Below, piece after piece: positions 1 through 6,913 of a stretch of DNA of 7,677 bases. Numbering within the stretch: the first letter of the stretch is position 1; each line of letters opens with the position of its first letter. The translations under genes and the position numbers were made by a program. The notes beneath the pieces are model-generated. The model saw only the letters and a list, made by a program, of their open reading frames with translations. It was not told the DNA's origin and made no database searches. This DNA comes from Oxalobacteraceae bacterium (GTDB lineage: Bacteria > Pseudomonadota > Gammaproteobacteria > Burkholderiales > Burkholderiaceae_D), in contig DPRS01000022.1 of the NCBI GenBank assembly GCA_003537575.1, positions 76,559 to 84,235 of the forward strand. The letters run 5' to 3'.

Positions 1-40
1 CTAATGACAGCGCGGTTTGTCTAATGGCAGCGCGGTTTGT
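1..40. repeat. 20-bp direct tandem repeat at the cueR 3' end
   Basis: Bases 1-20 and 21-40 are the same 20-bp unit, differing only at unit position 7 (A versus G). The copy at 21-40 holds the real end of cueR: the last six codons, most of the preceding one, and the stop. The outer copy lies just past that stop. If read in the equivalent frame it would encode the same Cys-His-stop ending, and the single difference would be a silent TGC to TGT change. The unit does not continue beyond base 40. Whether more copies lie left of base 1 cannot be seen. Replication slippage is the simplest origin. Confidence 0.9.
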
Positions 41-431
41 CGTCAGCTTCCGCCAGGCTTTGCAGGATCGGGCAATCCGGCCGGTGATCGCCGCTGCAAA
101 CTTGCGCCAGATGGCTTAGCGTGTCGCGCATTTCCGTCAATTCTTCGATGCGCGTCTGCAGCTCCGCCACGTGCGCCTGGGCGATGGCCTTGACGTCGGC
201 GCTGGCCCGTTTCGAATCCTGCCACAGCGACAGCAATTCCCGGATCTGGTCGAGCGAAAATCCCAGCGTACGGGCACGCTTGATGAAGCGCAGATTATGC
301 AAATCCTTTTCGCCGTAAGTACGGTAATTGGCCTCCGTGCGCTTGCCCGGCTGAATCAGCTGAATGCTTTCGTAATAACGGATCATCTTGGCGGACACGC
401 CGGTGGCGGCCGCTGCTTCGCCGATGTTCAT
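21..431 (-). CDS. cueR: CueR, Cu(I)/Ag(I)-responsive MerR-family transcriptional regulator
   Basis: This is a cytoplasmic copper sensor that activates copper-efflux promoters by bending DNA at over-long spacers. The protein has 136 residues, the usual CueR length. Residues 1-70 form the MerR winged helix (MNIGEAA...MIRYYE...NYRTY), followed by the dimerisation helix at about 80-108. The metal loop has Cys112 and Cys120 in a C-x7-C arrangement ending DCPI, at the same positions as the E. coli CueR ligands. Ser77, the residue that separates monovalent-metal CueR from Zn2+-sensing ZntR (Cys there), is also present. A further Cys135-His136 pair ends the protein. The ATG overlaps the copA stop as ATGA and has a good AAGGA ribosome site six bases upstream. 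It is therefore co-transcribed with, and probably translationally coupled to, copA. The likely target is the promoter at 2947-2977, so it would regulate its own operon. Confidence 0.95.
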   Translation of the reverse strand: MNIGEAAAATGVSAKMIRYYESIQLIQPGKRTEANYRTYGEKDLHNLRFIKRARTLGFSLDQIRELLSLWQDSKRASADVKAIAQAHVAELQTRIEELTEMRDTLSHLAQVCSGDHRPDCPILQSLAEADDKPRCH

Positions 432-2902
432 GCTGCATCCTTTCCCAAATTCGTTTGACTGAATTGCAATTCCCCCTGGCTTCGCGCCGCGCCTTGCCCG
501 GCAGGTTTCCAGCGCCGCAACAGCAAGGCATTGCTGATCACCGAGACTGAGCTGAAGGCCATGGCGGCGCCGGCCACCACCGGGTTCAGCATGCCCATTG
601 CCGCCAGCGGTATGCCGACCAGGTTGTAGAAGAAAGCCCAGAACAGGTTTTGCCGGATCTTGCCGTAAGTGCGCCGCGAGATATCGATCGCATCAGCCAC
701 CAGGGCCGGGTCGCCGCGCATCAGCGTCACGCCGGCGGCATGCATGGCGACATCGGTGCCGGTACCCATGGCAATCCCGACATCGGCCGCCGCCAGCGCC
801 GGCGCATCGTTGACGCCGTCACCGACCATGGCGACCACCTGGCCGGCCCGTTTCAATGCGCCGACCTTGCCGGCCTTGTCCTCCGGCAGCACCTCCGCGA
901 CCACCTGACGGATACCGAGCGCCTGGCCGACTGCCGCCGCGCTGCCACGGTTGTCGCCTGTCAGCAGCACCGTATCCACGCCGAGGGCATGCAAGCCTGC
1001 AACGGCTTCCTTCGCGCCGGGCTTGATCTGGTCGCCAAAGGCCAGCAAGCCCAGCAAGCGCGCCGATGGGCCCATGCTGGCCAGCCAGGAAACCGTGCGC
1101 CCGGCATGTTCCAGTTCGCTGGCGCGCGCCTGCAGCGGTGCAAGATCAACTCCCAGTTCCTGCATCAGGCGGCTACTGCCCAGTCGCAGCGCCATGCCAT
1201 TTACCGTTGCCGCCAGGCCGCGGCCTGGCAAGGCCTGCAGTTCCGCCGCCGGCAGCACGGCCACGCCCTCTTTCTGCGCGCGTTCGATGACGGCGCGCGC
1301 CAGCGGATGTTCACTGCCACTCTGGATCGCGGCGGCCAGTTGCAGAAGATCGCGCTGCGCGATGTCCAGCGGCGCCAGTGCCACCAGCGCCGGCTTGCCG
1401 ACGGTAAGCGTGCCGGTCTTGTCGAACACCACCGTGGTGACGCCATGCGCGACTTCCAGCGCTTCGGCATCCTTGATGAGGATGCCGTGGCGCGCGCCGA
1501 CGCCGGTGCCGGCCATGATGGCGGCCGGCGTCGCCAGTCCCAGCGCGCACGGACAGGCGATCACCAGCACCGCCACGGCATTGATGATGGCCGTTTCACC
1601 GCCGGCGCCGGCCAGCCACCAGCCGGCGAACGTCGCCAGGGCGATCAGCAGCACCACGGGGACGAACACTGCGCTGACCTTGTCCACCAGGCGCTGGATC
1701 GGCGCCTTGGCCGCCTGTGCGCTTTCCACCAGGCGAATGATGCGGGCCAGCGCGGTTTCGGCACCGATGGCGCCGGTGCGCACCAGCAGCAAGCCGTCGC
1801 CATTGATGGCGCCGCCGGTGATCCTGTCGTTGACGTGCCTGGCCACCGGCAGGCTTTCCCCGGTGAGCAGGGATTCATCCACGTGACTGGCGCCCTCCAC
1901 CACCTCGCCATCGACTGGAATACGCTCGCCCGGGCGCACCACTACCAGGTCGCCCAGCTTCACCTGCCCCACTGGGATGTCCGTGTCGACGCCGTCGCGC
2001 CGCACCCGCGCCACCGCCGGGCGCAGGGCCTGCAGCGCGCGGATCGCCGTCGCTGTCTGGCGCTTGGCGCGCGCTTCCAGCCATTTGCCGAGCAAGACCA
2101 GCGTGATCACCACGGCCGAAGCTTCGAAATACAGGTGCGGCATGCCATGGTCGCCATGCGCCAGCAATTGATAAACGCTCAATCCGTAGGCTGCGCTGGT
2201 GCCCAGGGCAACCAGCAAGTCCATGTTGCCGGCGCCGGCCTTCACCGCTTTCCAGCCGGCGCGGTAGAAGCGCGCGCCCAGCCAGAACTGCACCGGGGTC
2301 GCCAGCAACCATTGCAGCCAGCCCGGCAGCATGTAATGGCCGCCGCCCAGTTCGAGCAGCATCGGCGCCATCAAGGGCAGCGACAACGCCGCCGCCACCA
2401 CGACCGCCAGGCCGCCATGGCTTTTTTGCGCTGCCGGAACCTGGTTTTGCTCATGCGCGCGCCGGGCATGGTAGCCGGCTTTTTCTACCGCCTGCAGCAA
2501 GGTTTCGGCAGCGAGACCGCGGTTGACGGTGACACGCGCCGTCTCCGTGGCCAGGTTGACCTCGGCGGCGATCACGCCCGGCACTTTCTTCAATGCCTTT
2601 TCCACCCGCGCCACGCAGGAAGCGCACGTCATGCCTTCGATGGCCAGATCGACTTCTTCCTCCTCGATGGCATAGCCGGCCTTTTCGATGGCCGCCTTCA
2701 CATCGGCAAAGGATGTCGGCGGCGCCAGCGCCACCCTGGCCGTTTCGGTGGCCAGATTGACGCTGGCGCCTGTCACGCCCGGCACCCTGGCAAGCGCCTT
2801 CTCGACGCGCGCCACGCACGAGGCGCAAGTCATGCCTTCTATGCCGATCGACAATTCCTGTGATACGGGCGCTCCGCTATTTCGCGACATTACTTTATTC
2901 AT
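428..2902 (-). CDS. copA: CopA, Cu(I)-exporting P1B-type ATPase with two N-terminal metal-binding domains
   Basis: This inner-membrane pump exports Cu(I) (and Ag(I)) from cytoplasm to periplasm at the cost of ATP. Residue numbers here count from a TTG at 2911 that opens the frame. Two HMA domains carry GMTCASC at 26-32 and 93-99. TGES (actuator) is at 350-353, CPC (TM6 metal site) at 453-455, DKTGT with phosphorylated Asp497, SEHP (nucleotide-binding) at 533-536 and GDGVND at 697-702. Tyr762-Asn763 in TM7 and M784-x2-SS in TM8 complete the P1B-1 copper signature. Eight membrane segments are visible, and the length is normal for a two-HMA CopA. I place the start at the ATG at 2902 because a GGGG stretch lies nine bases upstream. 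The TTG at 2911 abuts that stretch and the ATG at 2890 has no ribosome site. It is the first gene of a copA-cueR operon driven by the CueR-type promoter at 2947-2977. Confidence 0.96.
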   Translation of the reverse strand: MNKVMSRNSGAPVSQELSIGIEGMTCASCVARVEKALARVPGVTGASVNLATETARVALAPPTSFADVKAAIEKAGYAIEEEEVDLAIEGMTCASCVARVEKALKKVPGVIAAEVNLATETARVTVNRGLAAETLLQAVEKAGYHARRAHEQNQVPAAQKSHGGLAVVVAAALSLPLMAPMLLELGGGHYMLPGWLQWLLATPVQFWLGARFYRAGWKAVKAGAGNMDLLVALGTSAAYGLSVYQLLAHGDHGMPHLYFEASAVVITLVLLGKWLEARAKRQTATAIRALQALRPAVARVRRDGVDTDIPVGQVKLGDLVVVRPGERIPVDGEVVEGASHVDESLLTGESLPVARHVNDRITGGAINGDGLLLVRTGAIGAETALARIIRLVESAQAAKAPIQRLVDKVSAVFVPVVLLIALATFAGWWLAGAGGETAIINAVAVLVIACPCALGLATPAAIMAGTGVGARHGILIKDAEALEVAHGVTTVVFDKTGTLTVGKPALVALAPLDIAQRDLLQLAAAIQSGSEHPLARAVIERAQKEGVAVLPAAELQALPGRGLAATVNGMALRLGSSRLMQELGVDLAPLQARASELEHAGRTVSWLASMGPSARLLGLLAFGDQIKPGAKEAVAGLHALGVDTVLLTGDNRGSAAAVGQALGIRQVVAEVLPEDKAGKVGALKRAGQVVAMVGDGVNDAPALAAADVGIAMGTGTDVAMHAAGVTLMRGDPALVADAIDISRRTYGKIRQNLFWAFFYNLVGIPLAAMGMLNPVVAGAAMAFSSVSVISNALLLRRWKPAGQGAARSQGELQFSQTNLGKDAA
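438..442 (-). promoter_or_regulatory. cueR ribosome-binding site
   Basis: AAGGA on the minus strand, six bases before the cueR ATG and inside the last codons of copA. It supports the ATG at 431 as the start and suggests cueR is translated both by coupling and by its own initiation. Confidence 0.75.
2459..2854 (-). repeat. Tandem HMA domain repeat inside copA
   Basis: Two heavy-metal-associated domains of about 65 residues lie in tandem, at roughly 2660-2854 (first) and 2459-2653 (second). They share a 15-residue block running from GMTCASC to EKAL, and a second block NLATETARV, with no amino-acid change. The codons in those blocks differ at many third positions, so the duplication is not recent at the DNA level. 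Each domain should bind one Cu(I) through its CxxC pair. Confidence 0.85.
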
Positions 2903-2946
2903 GGAGGTCAACCCCGGCTTATCGTGAATGTATGATGAATGAACAC

Positions 2947-2977
2947 ATTATCGTCCTTCCCATGATGGCAAGGTCAA
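2947..2977 (-). promoter_or_regulatory. CueR-type copA promoter and operator
   Basis: On the minus strand a -35 box TTGACC (2977-2972) and a -10 box GATAAT (2952-2947) are separated by exactly 19 bp, the over-long spacer typical of MerR-family promoters. The spacer region holds a dyad centred on 2964, CCTTgCCAT-c-ATGGgAAGG, matching in eight of the ten pairs within the 21-bp element 2954-2974. Its half-sites follow the known E. coli copA operator pattern (ACCTT..CC / GG.AAGG). Transcription would begin near 2940, giving a leader of about 40 bases before the copA ATG. Regulation by the CueR encoded in the same operon is inferred from this match. Confidence 0.88.
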
Positions 2978-3020
2978 GCATCAGGAACACTTATACATTT
3001 TCGGAAGAAACAATGCGGTA

Positions 3021-3073
3021 AATTCAGCTTTTTATTCGTGGTCATGGTGATAACATCAAATAAAAATTGAATT
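3021..3073. repeat. A/T-rich imperfect inverted repeat upstream of the P2A ATPase gene
   Basis: AATTCA (3021-3026) pairs with TGAATT (3068-3073), and TTTTTATT (3029-3036) pairs with AATAAAAA (3059-3066). Only a GC/T bulge interrupts the 14-bp stem. The loop of 22 bases contains a smaller inverted repeat, TGAT-aac-ATCA (3048-3058). It sits 8 bases before the preferred ATG at 3082 in an otherwise GC-rich locus. It could be an operator, an mRNA leader hairpin, or a chance product of A/T richness. I see no convincing -35/-10 pair for the plus-strand gene here. Confidence 0.45.
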
Positions 3074-3081
3074 GCATCCCC

Positions 3082-5871
3082 ATGTCCACTCCCGCCACCC
3101 TTGACGATCCCGCCGCCCCAGCCGATCACGCACCCATCTCGCGGGACGTATCCTGGCACACCCTGAGCGCAGACCAAGCCTTGCAGCGCCTGCAAACCGA
3201 TCCCGCCACCGGCCTGAGCAAGACCGAAGCCAGCCGACGCAGCGCCGCCAGCGGCCCGAACCAGCTAGCGCAACAGCCGCCGACTTCGCCTTGGAAATTG
3301 TTCTTCAGCCAGTTCAAGAGCGTGCTGATCATCGTACTGATTGGCGCCGCCATCCTCGCCACCGCGATCGGCAATACCAAGGATGCGCTGGTGATCCTGA
3401 CGGTGGTGATTTTCAATGCCGTCGTGGGCTTTTATCAGGAGCATCGGGCCGAAGCCAGCCTCGCTGCGCTGAAAAAAATGCTGCCCGCGAGCACCCGCGT
3501 GCGCCGTGACGGCGACGTGCTGGAAGTGGCTGCGACCGCACTGGCCCCCGGCGATATCGTGCTGCTGGAGGCGGGCGACCGCGTGCCGGCGGACGGCCGG
3601 CTGCTGCAGGCGATCCAGCTGGCGGCCGACGAATCGGCGCTGACCGGCGAATCGCAGCCGGTGGAAAAGAATGCGGATGCGCTGGCGGATGAGGAATCGG
3701 CGCTGGGCGACCGCCACAACATGCTGTATATGAACACCATGGTGACACGCGGGCGCGCCGAACTGCTGGTGACGGCGATCGGCACATCCACTGAAATGGG
3801 CCGCATTTCCGAACAGCTGGCGCAAGCGCCGGACAGCGTCAGCCCGCTGCAGGGCCAGCTCGATCAGTTGGGCAAACGCCTGGGCGCAATAGCGCTGGCG
3901 CTGGTCGGCTTGCTGTTTTTCCTGCAATTGCTGCGCGGCTCGGCGCTCCACGACGTCATCATGGATGCCATTGCGCTGGCGGTGGCGGCGATTCCCGAAG
4001 GCTTGCCGGTGGTGGTGACCGTCACGCTGGCCATCGGCATGCACAAGATGGCCAGGCAACGCGCCATCGTCAAGCGCCTGTCCGGCGTCGAGACGCTCGG
4101 CTGCACTACCGTGATCTGCTCCGACAAGACCGGCACGCTGACCATGAACCGGATGACGGCGCGCGCCATTTACCACGCCGGCGGCCGCTTTGCCGTCAGC
4201 GGCGAAGGCTATGACGCGCAGGGGGATATCCGCGCTGTCGGCGCTACGACTGAAGCCGCCCTGCCTTCGGGCCTGCGACTGTTACTGACCGCGGCAGTCG
4301 CCTGCAACGACAGCCGCATCGAAGACGGCCGCCTGATCGGCGACCCCACCGAGGGGGCGTTGCTGGCGCTGGCAAAGAAAGGCGGCATCGAGCAGGCTGA
4401 AGTAGTCGGGCGCATGCCGCGCATCGCCGAAATCCCGTTCGATTCGGCCCACAAGTTCATGGCCACCTTCCACGCCGACGGCGACGCCACTGCGGGTTTC
4501 TTCAAGGGCGCGCCCGACGTGCTGCTGGCGCGCTGCAGCCATTACCTCGGGCGCGACGGCACGATGCCGCTGGATGAGACGCTGGCCGCGGCGATCAAGG
4601 CCGAGAACCGCGAGATGGCCGCCAGCGGCTTGCGCATCATCCTCTTGGCCATGCGCGAAACGCCGCGCGAGGAGATCGGCCGCGACGCCGACCTGTCCGC
4701 CTGCGCCAGCGGACTGACCTTCCTGGGTCTGGCCGGCTTGCTTGATCCACCCCGACCGGAAGCGCGCGACGCCATCGCCTGCTGCCGCATGGCCGGCATC
4801 GAGGTCAAGATGATCACCGGCGACCACAAGGACACCGCGCAAGCGATTGCCGGCGCGCTCGGCCTACAAGGCGAAGCGCTCGCCGGCGCCGAACTGGATA
4901 CCCTCGACGCCGCGCAGCTGGCCGCCCGCGTCGACCGCGTTGCCGTGTTTGCCAGGGTGTCGCCGCAGCACAAGGTGAGGATCGTGCAGGCGCTCAAGGC
5001 GCGCGGCCATGTGGTGGCGATGACCGGCGACGGCGTCAACGATGCGCCGGCGCTGAAGAATGCCGACATCGGCGTGGCCATGGGCATGGGCGGCACGGCC
5101 GTCACCAGGGAAGCGGCCAGCATGGTGCTGACCGACGACAATTTCGCCACCATCGTCAGCGCCGTGCACAATGGCCGCGCGCTCTACGACAATATCGTCA
5201 AGTTCGTGCGCTTCCAGCTGGCCACCACCATCGGCGCCATCCTGACCATCTTTTTCGCGCCGCTGGCCGGCTTGCCGGAACCTTTCAATCCGCTGCAAAT
5301 CCTGTGGGTCGCGATGATCATGGATGGCCCGCCGGCGATTGCCCTGGCGCTCGACGCCGCCCGTCCTGGCCTGATGAACGAGCCGCCGCGCAGCCGCAAC
5401 GCTGCCGTGCTGTCGCTGCCGCGGCTGGTGCGCATCCTGTTCTTCGGCGCCACCATGATGGTCGGCACGCTGGCGGTGCTGCACTATGGCATGCATAACG
5501 GTAGCCAGCCCCATGCGCGGACGCTCGCCTTCACCACCTTCGTGCTGTTCCAGTTCTTCAATGTCTTCAACGCCCGCGTGGAGAACGGCAGCGCCTTCAA
5601 CCGCAATTTTTTCCAGAACCGCATGCTGTGGCTGTCGCTGGCGGGCGTGATCCTGCTGCAGGCGGTGGTCGTGCACTGGGCGCCGGCGCAAGCCTTGTTC
5701 GGCACTACGGCGCTCAGCCTGGAAGACTGGGGGCTGGCGGTTGCGGTCGCCAGCACGGTCCTGCTGCTGGACGAGGCGCGCAAGCTTCTGACGCGCCTTG
5801 CCGGCGGTCGCCATGCCGCATCGGCCGGATTGCCGCACGGTCACGGCAGCACCGAAAGGACTCAGTGGTGA
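3082..5871 (+). CDS. P2A-type (SPCA/SERCA-like) cation-transporting ATPase, substrate uncertain
   Basis: This is an inner-membrane P-type ATPase of 929 residues, expected to move a cation out of the cytoplasm. Domains in order, counting from the ATG at 3082, are a cation-ATPase N-terminal domain (about 22-80), TM1-2 (80-118) and an actuator with TGES at 188-191. TM4 has PEGLP from Pro305, then come DKTGT with phosphorylated Asp348, FKGAPD (nucleotide site, Lys475) and TGDGVND at 648-654. Six C-terminal membrane helices include FNxFNAR, typical of P2A pumps. The TM6 stretch MDGPP resembles secretory-pathway Ca2+/Mn2+ ATPases, but several ion ligands are altered: Thr and Ala in TM5, and Ala744 where Asn is usual in TM6. 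Ca2+ specificity is therefore not safe. A TTG at 3067 could add five residues. Neither start has a clear ribosome site. It diverges from copA and its stop overlaps the convergent CDF gene by 10 bp. Confidence 0.9.
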   Translation: MSTPATLDDPAAPADHAPISRDVSWHTLSADQALQRLQTDPATGLSKTEASRRSAASGPNQLAQQPPTSPWKLFFSQFKSVLIIVLIGAAILATAIGNTKDALVILTVVIFNAVVGFYQEHRAEASLAALKKMLPASTRVRRDGDVLEVAATALAPGDIVLLEAGDRVPADGRLLQAIQLAADESALTGESQPVEKNADALADEESALGDRHNMLYMNTMVTRGRAELLVTAIGTSTEMGRISEQLAQAPDSVSPLQGQLDQLGKRLGAIALALVGLLFFLQLLRGSALHDVIMDAIALAVAAIPEGLPVVVTVTLAIGMHKMARQRAIVKRLSGVETLGCTTVICSDKTGTLTMNRMTARAIYHAGGRFAVSGEGYDAQGDIRAVGATTEAALPSGLRLLLTAAVACNDSRIEDGRLIGDPTEGALLALAKKGGIEQAEVVGRMPRIAEIPFDSAHKFMATFHADGDATAGFFKGAPDVLLARCSHYLGRDGTMPLDETLAAAIKAENREMAASGLRIILLAMRETPREEIGRDADLSACASGLTFLGLAGLLDPPRPEARDAIACCRMAGIEVKMITGDHKDTAQAIAGALGLQGEALAGAELDTLDAAQLAARVDRVAVFARVSPQHKVRIVQALKARGHVVAMTGDGVNDAPALKNADIGVAMGMGGTAVTREAASMVLTDDNFATIVSAVHNGRALYDNIVKFVRFQLATTIGAILTIFFAPLAGLPEPFNPLQILWVAMIMDGPPAIALALDAARPGLMNEPPRSRNAAVLSLPRLVRILFFGATMMVGTLAVLHYGMHNGSQPHARTLAFTTFVLFQFFNVFNARVENGSAFNRNFFQNRMLWLSLAGVILLQAVVVHWAPAQALFGTTALSLEDWGLAVAVASTVLLLDEARKLLTRLAGGRHAASAGLPHGHGSTERTQW

Positions 5872-6839
5872 GGATGAGTATGGGCTGAATGATCATGCGG
5901 ATCGCAAGGCATAACGCCCTTGCGGCCGCTGCCGATCACGCACATCTCGCCTTCCAGCTCCACATCCACGGTGACATGCTCGAAAGTATCCTCATCGAGC
6001 AGCCGGCGCACATGGCTCTTGGCGTCGATCATCTCGTCACGGGTGGCGTCGCGCTGCATGACGAGATGCGTGGTCAGCACATGGATTTCTCCATCCACCG
6101 ACCAGCTATGGGTATCGTGCATCGACATGACCTTGGGATGACTGAGCACGTCGCGCTCGAACTGCATGACGTCAAAGGCGGCCGGCACTTTCTGGATGAG
6201 GACGTCGAATACCTGGCGCAGACTGCGCACCACGTTCCAGATGATGAAGATGGAAATGCCGATCGACAGCAGCGGGTCGATGATGGGCAAGTTCCAGATC
6301 GCCATGACGACGGCGCCGACCAGCACCGCGACCCAGCCCAGCACATCCTCAATCAGATGCCAGGTGACCACCTTTTCAGTGAGCGAGGAACCGCCCTTGA
6401 CGCGCAACACCGCCGCGCCGTTGAAAAGCACGCCGATCACGGCCAGCACGATCATGCCGGGCGCATTGACCGGTTCCGGCGCCAGCAGGCGATGAAAGGC
6501 GCTCCACAGCACAAAGCCCAGGCCGATGACCAGCACCCCGCCGGTTACCAGCCCGCCCAGCAGGGCATAGCGGCGGTAGCCGTAAGTATCCTGCGGCGTC
6601 CTGCCGCGCTGCGACAGGCGCTGGAAATACCAGGCCAGCGCCAGCGACATCGAATCGCCCAGGTCATGCACCGCGTCGCTGAGGATGGCGATACTGTTGG
6701 TCAGGATGCCGCCGATCACCTCAATGATGGTGAAAGCAAAATTGAGGAAAAACGCCGCTTTCAGGTTATCGCTGCTGCCATGAGCGTGATGGTGCCCGTG
6801 GCTGTGTCCGTGGTGATGGTGGCTACCGCTCATTTTCAT
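5862..6839 (-). CDS. CDF-family divalent metal efflux protein (CzcD-like)
   Basis: This is an inner-membrane proton antiporter of the cation diffusion facilitator family, 325 residues, which exports Zn2+ or related ions (Co2+, Cd2+, Ni2+). The N-terminus is a His-rich cytoplasmic segment (residues 7-20). Six membrane helices follow. The transport site is read as His58 and Asp62 in TM2 (HDLGD) and His161 and Asp165 in TM5 (HLIED), the two-His two-Asp set known from CzcD-type zinc exporters. The cytoplasmic C-terminal domain begins near 220 and has the family pattern MHDTHSW...HLV at 240-260. The tail is again rich in Cys and His (residues 312-325). The ATG at 6839 is preferred, though an ATG two codons later is possible and the ribosome site is weak. 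It lies 74 bp after the cusA-like gene on the same strand, probably in one transcript. That gap shows no terminator or credible small gene. Confidence 0.92.
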   Translation of the reverse strand: MKMSGSHHHHGHSHGHHHAHGSSDNLKAAFFLNFAFTIIEVIGGILTNSIAILSDAVHDLGDSMSLALAWYFQRLSQRGRTPQDTYGYRRYALLGGLVTGGVLVIGLGFVLWSAFHRLLAPEPVNAPGMIVLAVIGVLFNGAAVLRVKGGSSLTEKVVTWHLIEDVLGWVAVLVGAVVMAIWNLPIIDPLLSIGISIFIIWNVVRSLRQVFDVLIQKVPAAFDVMQFERDVLSHPKVMSMHDTHSWSVDGEIHVLTTHLVMQRDATRDEMIDAKSHVRRLLDEDTFEHVTVDVELEGEMCVIGSGRKGVMPCDPHDHSAHTHPHH

Positions 6840-6913
6840 CGACTCGTTTTCATTTGCGGAAATGGTTCAGATTGTAGCCATGGTTTTCCATTCTTGCATG
6901 CCGCGCCAGATTG

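Noticed and set aside
650..2863. A 737-codon open frame on the plus strand opposite copA
   Set aside because: It lies wholly antisense to a clear copA and has a low-complexity Arg/His/Gln/Ala-rich product without recognisable domains. High GC with third-position bias keeps this frame open by chance.
2906..2911. A second TTGACC on the minus strand as another -35 box
   Set aside because: It lies in the copA leader and runs into the start region; no -10 box follows at a usable distance upstream of the ATG at 2902.
3265..4176. Minus-strand open frame of 303 codons, and a similar 326-codon one at 4864-5844, antisense to the P2A ATPase
   Set aside because: Both mirror the codon structure of a well-supported gene and show no domains, ribosome site or promoter.
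5903..5924. Hairpin CGCAAGG / CCTTGCG with an 8-base loop as a terminator
   Set aside because: The 7-bp stem is perfect, but neither strand has a T-run after it, and it lies inside the CDF coding sequence where it encodes part of the C-terminal tail. Not enough to call a terminator.
6867..6913. Small minus-strand peptide start between the RND and CDF genes
   Set aside because: It would encode about ten residues with no ribosome site; the longer frame it belongs to is an out-of-frame shadow of the RND gene.
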